A DNA stretch of 23,932 bases from an uncultured Collinsella sp. (GCA_900544725.1 UQWK01000031.1:1-23932); one strand, 5' to 3'. Counted from the first letter of the stretch, positions 5,169-13,636 are shown. Notes: a model not told the origin generated them from the sequence alone. A program made the numbers and translations.

Positions 5169-7946
5169 TTACTTCTTCCCGAATTTGATTTTGATTGCGC
5201 GTTTCAAAGCGTACTTACCCAGACTGGGGAGCTTTTGCTCGTATTTGACCATCGTGGAGCACTCGGGGCGGTCGCGATCCAGATGGATGGCGTCGAACGC
5301 GCACTTGGTGGTGCACAGGCCGCAACCGATGCACTTGTTGGGGTCGACGATCGAGGCACCGCAGCCCAGGCAACGGGCGGTCTCGGCGCGCACCTGCTCT
5401 TCGGTAAAGGTCTCGACGTACTCGCTAAACGGCGCGGCCTTCTCGCGCTCGCGGTCAACGTGGGCAACCTCGCGGCTCGCGTTGTCGTAGCTCTCGAGCA
5501 CAACGTCGTCGCGGTCGAGCGCGGTGTAGCGGCGCTGGTTGCGGCCGATGGTGAGCGTGGATCCCGGCTGCACAAAGCGATGGATGGAGACGGCGGCCTC
5601 GTGACCGGCGGCGATGGCATCGATGGCAAAGCTCGGACCGGTATAGACATCGCCGCCCACAAAGATGTCGGGCTCAGCGGTCTGATAGGTCTGGGGGTCG
5701 GCAAGGGCACCCTGGCCGCGGCCAAGCTCCACCTTGGAGCCAGCCAGCAGGTCGCCCCACATAATGGACTGGCCAATCGACATGACGACGCGGTCGGCAT
5801 CGACACGGCGCAGATCGTTCTCGTCGTACTCGGGCGCAAACCGGCCCTCGTCGTCAAAGGCACGCGTGCAGCGCTTGAAGGTGATACCGCACACACGGCC
5901 GGACTCGTCCAGGTGAACCTCCTTGGGACCCCAGCCGCAGCTGATGTGCGCGCCGTCCTCGATGGCCTCGCGACGCTCCTCCTCGCTGGCGGGCATCTGG
6001 GCCTCGCTCTCCAGGCAGAACATCTCAACGTGCTCGGAGCCCAGGCGGCAGGCGTTGCGCGCGACATCGATAGCCACGTTGCCGCCGCCCACCACGATGG
6101 TGCGGCCGGGCAGCGCATCGATCTTGCCGCTGTTGACCTCGCGCAAAAAGTCGACGGCCACGGTCACGTCCTCGGCATCCTCGCCCGGAATACCGGCGAG
6201 GCGGCCGCCCTGGCAGCCAATAGCCACATAGAAGGCCTTAAAGCCCTGCTCGCGCAGCTCGTCGAGCGTCACATCGCGACCGACTTCCACGCCATAGCGG
6301 AACTCGGCACCCATCAGGCGAATGATCTCGACCTCGGCCTCGATGACGTCCTTCTGCAGCTTAAAGCTGGGAATACCGTAAGTGAGCATGCCGCCCGGGC
6401 GCTCGTTCTTCTCGAACACGACGGGCTTGTAGCCCTTCTCGGCCAGGTAGAAAGCGCAGGACAGGCCGGCCGGGCCGGCACCGATAATGGCGATCTTCTG
6501 GTCGAAGCCGCCGGCACGCGTCGGGGTCACCACGGGCGGGACATAGCGGGTTGCGGCGTCCAGATCGCGCTGGGCGATGAACTTCTTGACCTCGTCGATG
6601 GCCACGGCGGCGTCCACACGGCCGCGGGTGCAGGCATCCTCGCAGCGACGGTTGCACACACGGCCGCAGATAGCGGGCAGCGGGTTCTCGCGCTTAATGA
6701 GTGCCAGCGCCTCGTCATAGCGACCCTGCGCCGCGAGCTTCAAATAGCCCTGAACGGCAACGTGCGCGGGACAGGCCGTCTTGCAGGGAGCGGTGCCGGA
6801 CTCATGCGTCTCGATGCGGTTGTCGTTGCGGTAGTTGGGCGACCACTTGGTGTGGTCCCACTTGGTGGCATCGGGCAGCTCCTGGCGCGGATACTCGGGC
6901 ACCTGTCCGCCGGCCTTTTTACTGCAGAGCTTCTGGCCCAGCTTGGCAGCGCCGGCCGGACACACCTCAACGCAGCGACCGCAGGCCACGCACTTGTCCT
7001 TCTCGACCTTGGCGACATAGGCCGAGCGCGACAGGTTGGGCGTGTTGAACAGCTGCGAGGTGCGCAGGGCATAGCACACGTTGACGTTGCAGTTGCAGAT
7101 GGCGAAGATCTTGTTCTCGCCATCGATATTGGTAATCTGGTGCACAAAGCCGTTGTCCTCGGCCTGGCGCAGGATGTCGTAGACCTCGTCGCGGGTCACG
7201 TAATGGCCGCGGTCGGTCTCAACAACATAGTCGGCCATATCGCCCACGGCGATGCACCAGTCGGCGGGGTCGTCGGCGCAGCCCTCGCCCATCACGCGAC
7301 GGCTCGCGCGGCAGCTGCAGGTGCTGGCGGCATACTTACCCTCGTATTTGTCGAGCCAATGCTCGATATGCTCAATCGGCACCGAGGTGCTCGCGGCGTC
7401 AATGGCCTTCTCGACCGGAATGACGTGCATGCCGATACCGGCGCCTCCGGGCGGCACCATCGGCGTGGCCTTGGACAGCGGTCCCTTGGACGCCTGCTCA
7501 AAGAACTTGGCGTAGACCGGATGCTCCTCGAGCTGGCCCACGCGCATGTTGAGGAACTCGGCGGAACCCGGCACCAGCATGGGCAGGACCCACTGCTTGG
7601 CGCGCTCGGGATTTTCCCAGTTGTACTCGAGCAGACCCGTGTAGCTCATGTCGTCGAGCATCTTCTCGATATCGGCCTCGGACATGCCGGTGAGCTTGAC
7701 CATCTCGGGCAGCGTGTAGGGACGGCGCATCTTCATCTTGCAGAGCACTTCGGCCTGCTCGTCGGTTGCGGCCTCGGCAAACGACCAGTACTCGTAGCCC
7801 AGCAGCTCGTCGCGGTGCAACAGACGGTTGGTGCAGTGCTCGCACAGTTTGACGATGGCCTCACGCGGATGCTCCGGCAGCGGCGGTACGAACTCCGAGC
7901 CGATGTCGGGCTCGGTGTAGCTAATTCCCGGTCCGTTGAGAATCAT
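5169..7946 (-). CDS. Multi-cluster Fe-S/FAD NAD(P)-dependent oxidoreductase (GltD-like core)
   Basis: A 925-residue modular redox protein. An N-terminal region has cysteine groups CSC (210, 212), C223, C231 and CNCNVNVC (284-291), a layout known from iron-sulfur ferredoxin-like domains. A 4Fe-4S ferredoxin motif follows (Cys 319, 322, 325, 329). Next comes a glutamate-synthase small-subunit-like module: the Fer4_20 cysteines (388, 392, 427, 431, 435, 439), the FAD-binding GAGPAG at 489-494 and the NAD(P)-binding GGG at 620-622. The C-terminus adds more cysteines (859, 862) and a ferredoxin motif (872, 875, 878, 882). It probably passes electrons between NAD(P)H and ferredoxin-type partners; the physiological substrate is unknown. 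No glutamate synthase large subunit is adjacent. The ATG at MILNGPG has AGAAGGGA upstream. The gene is divergent from a TetR gene and probably under its palindromes. Confidence 0.85.
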   Translation of the reverse strand: MILNGPGISYTEPDIGSEFVPPLPEHPREAIVKLCEHCTNRLLHRDELLGYEYWSFAEAATDEQAEVLCKMKMRRPYTLPEMVKLTGMSEADIEKMLDDMSYTGLLEYNWENPERAKQWVLPMLVPGSAEFLNMRVGQLEEHPVYAKFFEQASKGPLSKATPMVPPGGAGIGMHVIPVEKAIDAASTSVPIEHIEHWLDKYEGKYAASTCSCRASRRVMGEGCADDPADWCIAVGDMADYVVETDRGHYVTRDEVYDILRQAEDNGFVHQITNIDGENKIFAICNCNVNVCYALRTSQLFNTPNLSRSAYVAKVEKDKCVACGRCVEVCPAGAAKLGQKLCSKKAGGQVPEYPRQELPDATKWDHTKWSPNYRNDNRIETHESGTAPCKTACPAHVAVQGYLKLAAQGRYDEALALIKRENPLPAICGRVCNRRCEDACTRGRVDAAVAIDEVKKFIAQRDLDAATRYVPPVVTPTRAGGFDQKIAIIGAGPAGLSCAFYLAEKGYKPVVFEKNERPGGMLTYGIPSFKLQKDVIEAEVEIIRLMGAEFRYGVEVGRDVTLDELREQGFKAFYVAIGCQGGRLAGIPGEDAEDVTVAVDFLREVNSGKIDALPGRTIVVGGGNVAIDVARNACRLGSEHVEMFCLESEAQMPASEEERREAIEDGAHISCGWGPKEVHLDESGRVCGITFKRCTRAFDDEGRFAPEYDENDLRRVDADRVVMSIGQSIMWGDLLAGSKVELGRGQGALADPQTYQTAEPDIFVGGDVYTGPSFAIDAIAAGHEAAVSIHRFVQPGSTLTIGRNQRRYTALDRDDVVLESYDNASREVAHVDREREKAAPFSEYVETFTEEQVRAETARCLGCGASIVDPNKCIGCGLCTTKCAFDAIHLDRDRPECSTMVKYEQKLPSLGKYALKRAIKIKFGKK

Positions 7947-8038
7947 GGTTGTCCCTTCTCTTGCCACAGCCCAGCGAGACCGCGGCACCCCTCTTTTTTG
8001 CAGGCCGGGCATGCCCCCATGCCGTTCACCCGCCATTG

Positions 8039-8076
8039 TTGACATTGTGTCAAAAATAGTATTGACGAACCGTCAA
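8039..8076. promoter_or_regulatory. Twin TTGAC-N5-GTCAA palindromes, likely TetR operators
   Basis: Two inverted repeats of the same form, TTGAC-ATTGT-GTCAA (8039-8053) and TTGAC-GAACC-GTCAA (8062-8076), lie 23 nt apart between the divergent oxidoreductase and TetR genes. Their TTGACA/TTGACG halves can also serve as -35 boxes. Repressor sites that overlap promoters in a divergent tetR gap are typical of autoregulation. A weaker related sequence (TTAGGCGAACGGTCA) follows near 8092. Confidence 0.65.
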
Positions 8077-8135
8077 CAATATTCAAGACTGTTAGGCGAA
8101 CGGTCAGGCAAAAGAGGATGAAAGGCGGCAAACGC

Positions 8136-8798
8136 ATGGGCAACAACACAGCAGATACCTCTGTGGTCAATGCCGTCCCCGCATCCGACAGCGCGGCAAA
8201 GCGCTTGACGGGCGACGAACGCCGTCGCGAGATCCTCGCCGCCGTGCGCACCGTAAGCTCCGAGCTGGGCGTGTCCCACCTATCGGTATCGGCCGTGGCC
8301 AAGCGAGCCGGCTGCACGCGCTCGCTGTTCTACCACTACTTCGCCGACATGGACGCCGCCGTCACCGCCGTCATGGACGAGGCAATCGACGGTTTTATCT
8401 CCGAGCTCGAGCAGTGGAATGCCAACCGCACCGTCGGCGATATCGAGGGCGCACTCGACACCGTCGCCCCGCTCTTTAAGCGCCTGGTCGCCAGCGGCCA
8501 TGAGCTGCCGAGTACGCTCACCTCCAGCAGCGGTGCGCTCTACGGCGGCTTTCTGCACAACGTGGTCCAACGCGTGGCGCAGTATATCTGCGACACCACC
8601 GTGGTGGATTTTGTCGCCCATCATGAGCTACGCATCGACCATGTCTACGAGACGTTCTACACCCTCATCATGGGGTTGTTGATGTATATCCGCACGCACC
8701 CCGATGTGCCCGACGAGACGGTCAAGGAAATCATCGCCTCGACACTCCACATCGAGGGCTATACCGCCAAGTATCCGGAGCGCAAGCCCCAGAACTGA
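8136..8798 (+). CDS. TetR/AcrR family transcriptional regulator
   Basis: A 220-residue regulator with an N-terminal helix-turn-helix of the TetR type (LSVSAVAKRAGCTRSLFYHYF, about residues 49-69), preceded by RREILAAVRTVSSELG. The C-terminal half is a helical ligand-binding or dimerisation region with no similarity I can use to name a ligand. The ATG at 8136 (AGGCGG 7 nt upstream) was preferred over one six codons earlier whose purine-rich box touches the start. It is divergent from the oxidoreductase across a gap with two matching palindromes and is followed 63 nt later by the DUF5692 membrane protein. It probably represses itself and both neighbours; this is inference from layout. Confidence 0.9.
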   Translation: MGNNTADTSVVNAVPASDSAAKRLTGDERRREILAAVRTVSSELGVSHLSVSAVAKRAGCTRSLFYHYFADMDAAVTAVMDEAIDGFISELEQWNANRTVGDIEGALDTVAPLFKRLVASGHELPSTLTSSSGALYGGFLHNVVQRVAQYICDTTVVDFVAHHELRIDHVYETFYTLIMGLLMYIRTHPDVPDETVKEIIASTLHIEGYTAKYPERKPQN

Positions 8799-8861
8799 CG
8801 ACATTTGGCCAAACTGCCCGCGATCAGAAGAGGGGCCGCGGGCGTGTGAAAGGAGAGCAGC

Positions 8862-9869
8862 ATGCTGTTCGATGTTTGGGGTAGCGATACCCTTATCCAC
8901 TGGGCCGGCTGGGCCATGGTCTTTATTGGCCTGATCGTGCTCAACGAGGTCGGCCGCCGCACCAAGCTGGGCGCGGCAATCATCTTTGGCGTGGCTCCGT
9001 TGGCCATGACCATCTACTGCGTCGCCATCGCCATCGGCGTCTCACAGGGCGCCGAGTGGGCGCTCACCAACCCCACCCATGTGTACCAGAACAGCTGGTT
9101 CCACTACGCCAAGGTGTACGCGGCTCTGGCCGGTTGCTGGGGCTTCATTGCCATTAAGTACCAGTGGGGCAAGATCGGCAAGGCGCATTGGTTCCGCGCG
9201 TGGCCGTTTGTGATCGTCGCCATCAACATCATGATCGCCGTCGTGTCCGACTTCGAGAGCGCCTATCACTTCTTTGTCCTGGGCCAGTCCACCTGGGTCA
9301 CCTCCGAGGGTGCCACGCAGCTTGCCGGCTGGAACAACGTGTTCAACGGCATCGCCGGTATCATCAACATCTTCTGCATGACCGGTTGGTGGAGCGTCTA
9401 CGCCTCCGAGGATCAGACCGATATGCTGTGGCCCGACATGACCTGGGTCTACATCATCGCCTACGATATCTGGAACTTCTGCTACACCTACAACTGCCTG
9501 CCCACCCACTCCTGGTTCTGCGGCTTTGCGCTGCTGCTGGCGCCCACCGTCGCCGCCTTTATCTGGAACAAGGGCGGCTGGATCCAGAACCGCGCCTTTA
9601 CGCTGGCCATTTGGTGCATGTTTGCCCAGGTGTTCCCCTACTTCCAGGAGGAGTCCATCTTTGTGACGCACTCCACGCTCGACCCCGGCGCCGCTACCGC
9701 GGTCTCGATCGCCGCGCTGATCGCCAACGTCGCCGCAATCATCTACATCGCCTACCGTGCCAAGAAGCTCGGCCGCAACCCCTACAAGCAGGATGTCTTT
9801 GAGGGCACCAGCGATTGGGACAAGGCCACCGCTCGCCGCGCCAAGGTTGATTACGCGCACGCCGAGTAA
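8862..9869 (+). CDS. DUF5692 family multi-pass membrane protein
   Basis: A 335-residue integral membrane protein that I place in DUF5692 by its overall sequence, with moderate certainty. About nine hydrophobic segments are visible, with many Trp and Tyr residues (for example NSWFHYAKVYAALAGCWGF and TGWWSVYASEDQTDMLWPD). The last 40 residues are charged and probably cytoplasmic (AYRAKKLGRNPYKQDVFEG). No transport or catalytic motif is recognised. AAGGAG lies 7 nt before the ATG. It follows the TetR gene in the same direction and ends in a strong terminator, so the two form a two-gene operon, opposite the iron-sulfur oxidoreductase. Confidence 0.75.
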   Translation: MLFDVWGSDTLIHWAGWAMVFIGLIVLNEVGRRTKLGAAIIFGVAPLAMTIYCVAIAIGVSQGAEWALTNPTHVYQNSWFHYAKVYAALAGCWGFIAIKYQWGKIGKAHWFRAWPFVIVAINIMIAVVSDFESAYHFFVLGQSTWVTSEGATQLAGWNNVFNGIAGIINIFCMTGWWSVYASEDQTDMLWPDMTWVYIIAYDIWNFCYTYNCLPTHSWFCGFALLLAPTVAAFIWNKGGWIQNRAFTLAIWCMFAQVFPYFQEESIFVTHSTLDPGAATAVSIAALIANVAAIIYIAYRAKKLGRNPYKQDVFEGTSDWDKATARRAKVDYAHAE

Positions 9870-9939
9870 CGCGCCTGACGCAAACATCGCTTGAGTACGA
9901 AGCCGCATAGCCGGCTCCGCGCAACTCAACGCATTGCAG

Positions 9940-9980
9940 AGCCCCCGGAATGTGATTCGTTCGCGTTCCGGGGGCTTTTT
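9940..9980 (+). terminator. Intrinsic terminator of the TetR-DUF5692 operon
   Basis: AGCCCCCGGAA (9940-9950) pairs perfectly with TTCCGGGGGCT (9966-9976) around a 15-nt loop and is followed by a T-run (TTTTT). It is a strong rho-independent terminator 70 nt after the DUF5692 stop. Confidence 0.92.
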
Positions 9981-10102
9981 GCTGCCGCGAGGACGCGGCC
10001 GAACGATGCGCTCAGGTTAAATCGGATCTTATATTTCGCATGCGCTTTATATGGCTCCATTTTTGGGTACAGTGTTGTCCCGATATTGAGCTTGGGGGAT
10101 AT

Positions 10103-11605
10103 ATGAAAGATGAAACGATGGGCCAAGAGGATGCGGCCCAAGATGCAGAAGCGTGTGCCGAGGCCCTGGAGAGCCTAGACCAGATCGCACTGGCCGAGAT
10201 TGCGTTTGACGATTCGAGCGTTGATGTGCGGGATGAGACGGAAATCGAGGTACAGCCCGATGATAAGGATGCGGAAGACGATGGCGCCGCGCCCACCGAA
10301 GACGAGGCGGGGCACGAGGAATCCGGGTGCAAGGCCGACGACCAGCCCGAATCCGACACGAGCGAGGAAACCATCTTGCTCGACAGCTTGCCGGCCGAAG
10401 ATTCGCTGACCCGCGAGCTCCCCGGTCTGGGCTCTGCGCCTGCCGTGGACGAGACCATCGCCATGGGCGATATTCCCCTACCGTCCGTTCCTTCGGCACG
10501 CGAAGCCGAGGTTCGTCATCGTAAGATGCCGCCCAAGCGCCGCAACCTGATGGTTGCCGGCGTTGTGGCCGTCGCGCTCGTCGCCGGCGGCGCAGGCTAT
10601 GCTGCCTGGAACGGATATCAGCAAGAGCAGGCCGCCGCTGTCGCCGCCAGCGCGCACACGATGATGTCGGTGCAGATTGGCGTGCATGCCGCGGGCCTCG
10701 ACTGCTCAACTGGCTCCAAGATTCCCGTACAGGTGAGCGGGCAGGATTCCGACGGTTCTTCCGTGAGCGAAACGCTCTACGTTGACGAGCATGGTCGCGG
10801 CATTAAGTTGCTGCCCGGCGATTACACGCTCTCCATTGCTGGATCCCCCATCGCGGAAGACGGCACCATCTACACCGTCCCAGCCACCAAGGCGCAGGTC
10901 ACCATTAAGAGCGATGGACAGGATTTGAGTGCCCAGGCCACCTTTAAGCTCAAGGTGCCTTCGGCCGACACGGTGACTGACGACCAGATCGATGCCGCCG
11001 CCAAGTATGCCGAGGAAGGCGGGGTGAATTCCGCCGCGGTCGCAAAGGTACTCCAGCAGGCGGCAACCGCGCGACGCGACGCCGCAACCAACGCCGTGAG
11101 CTCCCGCAAGGCGCAGGCGGCCCGCGACGCCGATGCTCGACATAAAGCAACGGACCTGTATCAGCTCGATATTCCCGTTGAGTGGTACGGCAAAGTCGCG
11201 ACTTGGCAAAACGGCAGCACGCTGTGCATCTATCTTGCCGGCGACAGCGATACGCCGATTGTGACGCTCGTCACGGTGCGCGAGGGCGAGAGCTTTACGC
11301 CCGATGAGGGCGATACGGTTTTGGGTGCGGCCAATCTAGGCAACGGCTACACCGTCTACGCCAGCGGCCCCGTCTATCCGTACGTGGTGCCCCAGACCAT
11401 CAACGGACGGACGCAGAACCCCGTGTCAACCTACCCCATGGACACGGCCATTGAGCTTGTCGAGCTTACGACCGGCAACCGCTACACCTATAGCCAGATC
11501 AAGAACGTACTAGTCGGCAAAGACGGTAAAGCCGACGCCGCGACCAAACTCGAGACCGACTACCTCGCCCAGATTCTCCTGCCGAGCATCAAGGCCCAGG
11601 ACTAG
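10103..11605 (+). CDS. Membrane-anchored protein with acidic N-terminus, unknown function
   Basis: A 500-residue protein that I do not recognise. Residues 1-140 are low complexity and very acidic, with many Asp, Glu and Ala. A basic patch (RKMPPKRR) precedes one transmembrane segment at about 148-170 (LMVAGVVAVALVAGGAGYAA). This topology puts the acidic part inside and about 330 residues outside. The outer part begins with a beta-rich domain (about 188-290, including ETLYVDEHGRGIKLLPGDYTLSI), then a helical Ala/Arg-rich stretch (about 293-350), then a C-terminal domain to residue 500. The ATG of MKDETMG was chosen because GGGGGA lies just upstream; earlier in-frame codons have no ribosome binding site. 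It is monocistronic and convergent with the ATPase gene. A sensory, structural or cell-envelope role is possible. Confidence 0.8.
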   Translation: MKDETMGQEDAAQDAEACAEALESLDQIALAEIAFDDSSVDVRDETEIEVQPDDKDAEDDGAAPTEDEAGHEESGCKADDQPESDTSEETILLDSLPAEDSLTRELPGLGSAPAVDETIAMGDIPLPSVPSAREAEVRHRKMPPKRRNLMVAGVVAVALVAGGAGYAAWNGYQQEQAAAVAASAHTMMSVQIGVHAAGLDCSTGSKIPVQVSGQDSDGSSVSETLYVDEHGRGIKLLPGDYTLSIAGSPIAEDGTIYTVPATKAQVTIKSDGQDLSAQATFKLKVPSADTVTDDQIDAAAKYAEEGGVNSAAVAKVLQQAATARRDAATNAVSSRKAQAARDADARHKATDLYQLDIPVEWYGKVATWQNGSTLCIYLAGDSDTPIVTLVTVREGESFTPDEGDTVLGAANLGNGYTVYASGPVYPYVVPQTINGRTQNPVSTYPMDTAIELVELTTGNRYTYSQIKNVLVGKDGKADAATKLETDYLAQILLPSIKAQD

Positions 11606-11640
11606 CCGGGCGCATCATGGTGCTCCCCAACCGTGATGAA

Positions 11641-11662
11641 GGGGCCAGGAGGTCCTGGCCCC
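11641..11662. terminator. Shared hairpin between convergent genes
   Basis: GGGGCCAGGA and TCCTGGCCCC form a ten-bp stem with almost no loop between the stops of the anchored protein gene and the ATPase gene. Its place fits a bidirectional terminator, but neither side has a T-run. Confidence 0.5.
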
Positions 11663-11678
11663 ACAGATCCGTAGATGG

Positions 11679-13031
11679 TTAGGCAAGGAGCCACTTCCAT
11701 GCGGGAACAACGTGTACCACACCGTGCTCGCATGGAATATCGGCCTGCTCATCCATGGTAACGATTGCCGACTCGCCAAGATCGAACTGGGCCATCGAGG
11801 CATCAAGCGCGGCAATTTCGCGCTCGAGCGTTTTCTCACTTGCCATATCCACACTCACCTGAATCAGGCTATAAGCCCGCATAAGAAGTGCGTCCCCAGC
11901 CACAAAGTCCACCTCATGGTTTTTGCTCTTCTCTTTGATCAGCAAGCGGCAGACCGATCCGACCCTCACCGCGGGAGTCCTTCTTCTTAGCGCGTTGAAC
12001 ACTGCAGTCTCGAGCCTCTGGCCCTGGTCCAATGCCGATGCGGGAGAGAATGCTCCAAACATCGCAGGATCGACAGCGTAGACCTTAGACGCAGACCGCA
12101 TGTTATTTGCCAGTGAACGCGTGAACTCCGGCACGGAGAACAGCAGGTAGGCATCCTCATAATACTCAAGTAAGTCGCTGAGCGAATTACGACTGACGGG
12201 TATCTGTCTGCTCTTGAACTCGTTGTACACTTTGTTCACCGACAGCTCTCGTCCCGAAGATGCCATACACCGCGTCAGGAACAGAGATGCCAGGCGAGGG
12301 TTCTTGACGTCGTAACGTTCAACGACGTCCATGGCGACCGTTCGCGAAGCATATTCCTGTAGCAGCTGAATCGCGTCTGCGGGCGTCTGCTCAAGTGTCG
12401 CGATGAATCCCCCTCGTTCAAGATATCCGATCAGATGATGTCGAAGCAGTGCTGCATCGCTTGGGGAAAAGGTCGCATCTGGCTCGAAAACGCTCCCCGT
12501 CTTATATCGAACGTATTCCGAAAAACTCAACGGAAAAAGCTCTCGTATAAGAGAACGACCCCTGAACTCGCTCTTAAGTTCTGAGGACAGCATCTTAGAA
12601 GAAGATCCCGTCACATAGACGGTCGCTTTCTCCGTATCGACTACACGCCGCAGAAACGCACCCCATTCGGGAATTTCCTGGATCTCGTCAAAGAAAATGT
12701 AAGCGCCCTCGGTTCGAGCAGCAGGATGCAGCGCATAGAACGTGTCAAGCACGTCCGCCAGCAGCGATGGCTCATACGGGCGCAAGCGCTCGTCCTCAAA
12801 ATTAAAGTAAAGCATCCGGTCAAGCTCGACGCCCCGGCCCTGAAGCCGCTGTATCTCCTGATACAGGCGATACGTCTTTCCACAACGGCGGGCCCCCACA
12901 ACCACATTTACGATGTTGTCGCGCTTTGGCTCCTGTGGGTTTCCCAAATCAAGGTCTCGCTTAAAGACCTGCGGAACCCCCTGCTGTTCAAAGTCCTTTA
13001 TTTTCTGGGCGATCAAGTCGTTGAATGCCAT
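11679..13031 (-). CDS. AAA_14/DUF4143 family ATPase
   Basis: A 450-residue ATPase of the AAA_14 plus DUF4143 type. The Walker A motif is GARRCGKT (46-53), Walker B is FFDE (113-116) in YIFFDEIQEI, and a sensor-like TGSS follows at 141-144. The C-terminal DUF4143 part includes ALRRRTPAVRVG and the HEVDFVAGD segment, which resembles a restriction-like nuclease fold. Family members are abundant in gut bacteria and archaea, and their cellular role is poorly known. The gene appears less G+C-rich than its neighbours and stands alone, which suggests recent gain. The start ATG has GGAG 4 nt upstream, and that box sits at the edge of a perfect 24-bp palindrome. Confidence 0.9.
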   Translation of the reverse strand: MAFNDLIAQKIKDFEQQGVPQVFKRDLDLGNPQEPKRDNIVNVVVGARRCGKTYRLYQEIQRLQGRGVELDRMLYFNFEDERLRPYEPSLLADVLDTFYALHPAARTEGAYIFFDEIQEIPEWGAFLRRVVDTEKATVYVTGSSSKMLSSELKSEFRGRSLIRELFPLSFSEYVRYKTGSVFEPDATFSPSDAALLRHHLIGYLERGGFIATLEQTPADAIQLLQEYASRTVAMDVVERYDVKNPRLASLFLTRCMASSGRELSVNKVYNEFKSRQIPVSRNSLSDLLEYYEDAYLLFSVPEFTRSLANNMRSASKVYAVDPAMFGAFSPASALDQGQRLETAVFNALRRRTPAVRVGSVCRLLIKEKSKNHEVDFVAGDALLMRAYSLIQVSVDMASEKTLEREIAALDASMAQFDLGESAIVTMDEQADIPCEHGVVHVVPAWKWLLA

Positions 13032-13038
13032 GATTCTC

Positions 13039-13100
13039 CAATCTTGCTCTCTAGCTAATCAAAATTATACTTATTCTTGATTAGCTAGAGAGCAAGATTG
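13039..13100. repeat. Perfect 24-bp palindrome enclosing the ATPase -10 box
   Basis: The arms at 13039-13062 and 13077-13100 are exact inverted copies (CAATCTTGCTCTCTAGCTAA... and its complement) around a 14-nt middle. The middle contains TATAAT on the minus strand, well placed for the ATPase gene 33 nt downstream. The inner arm ends at the gene's Shine-Dalgarno. It could be an operator or cruciform control site, or the end of a mobile segment. Confidence 0.75.
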
Positions 13101-13194
13101 TGTGTGGCTTGATTAACACTTAAGCAAGTTTTTCACTATTATTGCTCCGAAGGATATCGAGTGGCTAAGAGGACAACCGAGCTCGAATGCGACT

Positions 13195-13227
13195 CCCCGA
13201 GCAGTCAATTTGGGACGGGGCTTTTTT
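13195..13227 (+). terminator. Orphan plus-strand terminator-like hairpin
   Basis: CCCCG and CGGGG pair around a 16-nt loop and are followed by C and six T. No plus-strand gene lies upstream, since the ATPase gene is on the minus strand. The 13101-13352 stretch holds no recognised coding gene, so this may mark the end of a small RNA starting near 13140. Confidence 0.4.
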
Positions 13228-13261
13228 GACTACCCTCCCCCTGCAGAAAAATCCCTAACGC

Positions 13262-13328
13262 AGTTGCGGTGAAATAGGGGCTGTTTTTGCTGGTAAAACC
13301 GCAAAACAGTCCCTATTTCACCGCAACT
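13262..13328. repeat. Long hairpin repeat, family A copy 2
   Basis: The arms 13262-13290 and 13301-13328 pair over about 28 bp with one G-T wobble and one extra T. The outer part (AGTTGCGGTGAAATAG) matches the copy at 813-878, while the inner part differs but stays paired. It ends 25 nt beyond the stop of the small proline-rich protein gene. Confidence 0.85.
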
Positions 13329-13352
13329 TATTGGTGACCTTTTGGGTGGCAC

Positions 13353-13547
13353 TCAGCGCCAGGGGTCGGCTTCGAACATTGGCTCGCGCTCGGGGCGGCG
13401 ATCGCTGTAGGGGTCGTAGCCGTCGTCGTCCTCGTTCTCGGCACGGATGTAGGGGTCGCGCGGCTTGGGCGCCGGCTTAGGCGCAGGCTTGGGTGCGGCG
13501 GGTGCGGCATCGGTCGCCGGCGCATTCGTCTTGTTCTTGTCTATCAT
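13353..13547 (-). CDS. Small proline/lysine-rich hypothetical protein
   Basis: A 64-residue soluble, disordered-looking protein. The middle has a short repeat of Pro-Ala-Pro-Lys units (PKPAPKPAPKPR). The C-terminal part is charged and aromatic (YIRAENEDDDGYDPYSDRR) and ends MFEADPWR. The ATG of MIDKNK was chosen because AAGGAG lies 8-9 nt upstream. I do not recognise the family, but the strong ribosome binding site and the proper distance to the neighbouring terminator support it. It lies downstream of clpB, beyond the clpB terminator. Confidence 0.6.
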   Translation of the reverse strand: MIDKNKTNAPATDAAPAAPKPAPKPAPKPRDPYIRAENEDDDGYDPYSDRRPEREPMFEADPWR

Positions 13548-13602
13548 CTGCATATCTCCTTGCCATGCAATCGTGTTCAATATTATCGATTGTCGCACGA
13601 AA

Positions 13603-13636
13603 AAGGGCGGCGGACCCAATTGGATCCGCCGCCCTT
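13603..13636 (-). terminator. Intrinsic terminator of clpB
   Basis: On the minus strand AAGGGCGGCGGA and TCCGCCGCCCTT form a perfect 12-bp stem around a ten-nt loop, followed directly by TTTCG (five T in total). It lies 46 nt after the clpB stop. Confidence 0.92.

Noticed and set aside
5235..8042. Very long plus-strand open frame opposite the oxidoreductase
   Set aside because: The minus strand encodes clear Fe-S and FAD motifs. The plus frame is an antisense shadow typical of high-G+C genes and has no recognisable domains or ribosome binding site.
9890..9930. CTTGAGT and ACTCAAC resembling halves of an HspR operator (HAIR) after the DUF5692 gene
   Set aside because: HAIR has a 7-nt spacer; here it is 27 nt, and the site is at the end of an operon just before a terminator. 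It is more likely a small hairpin.
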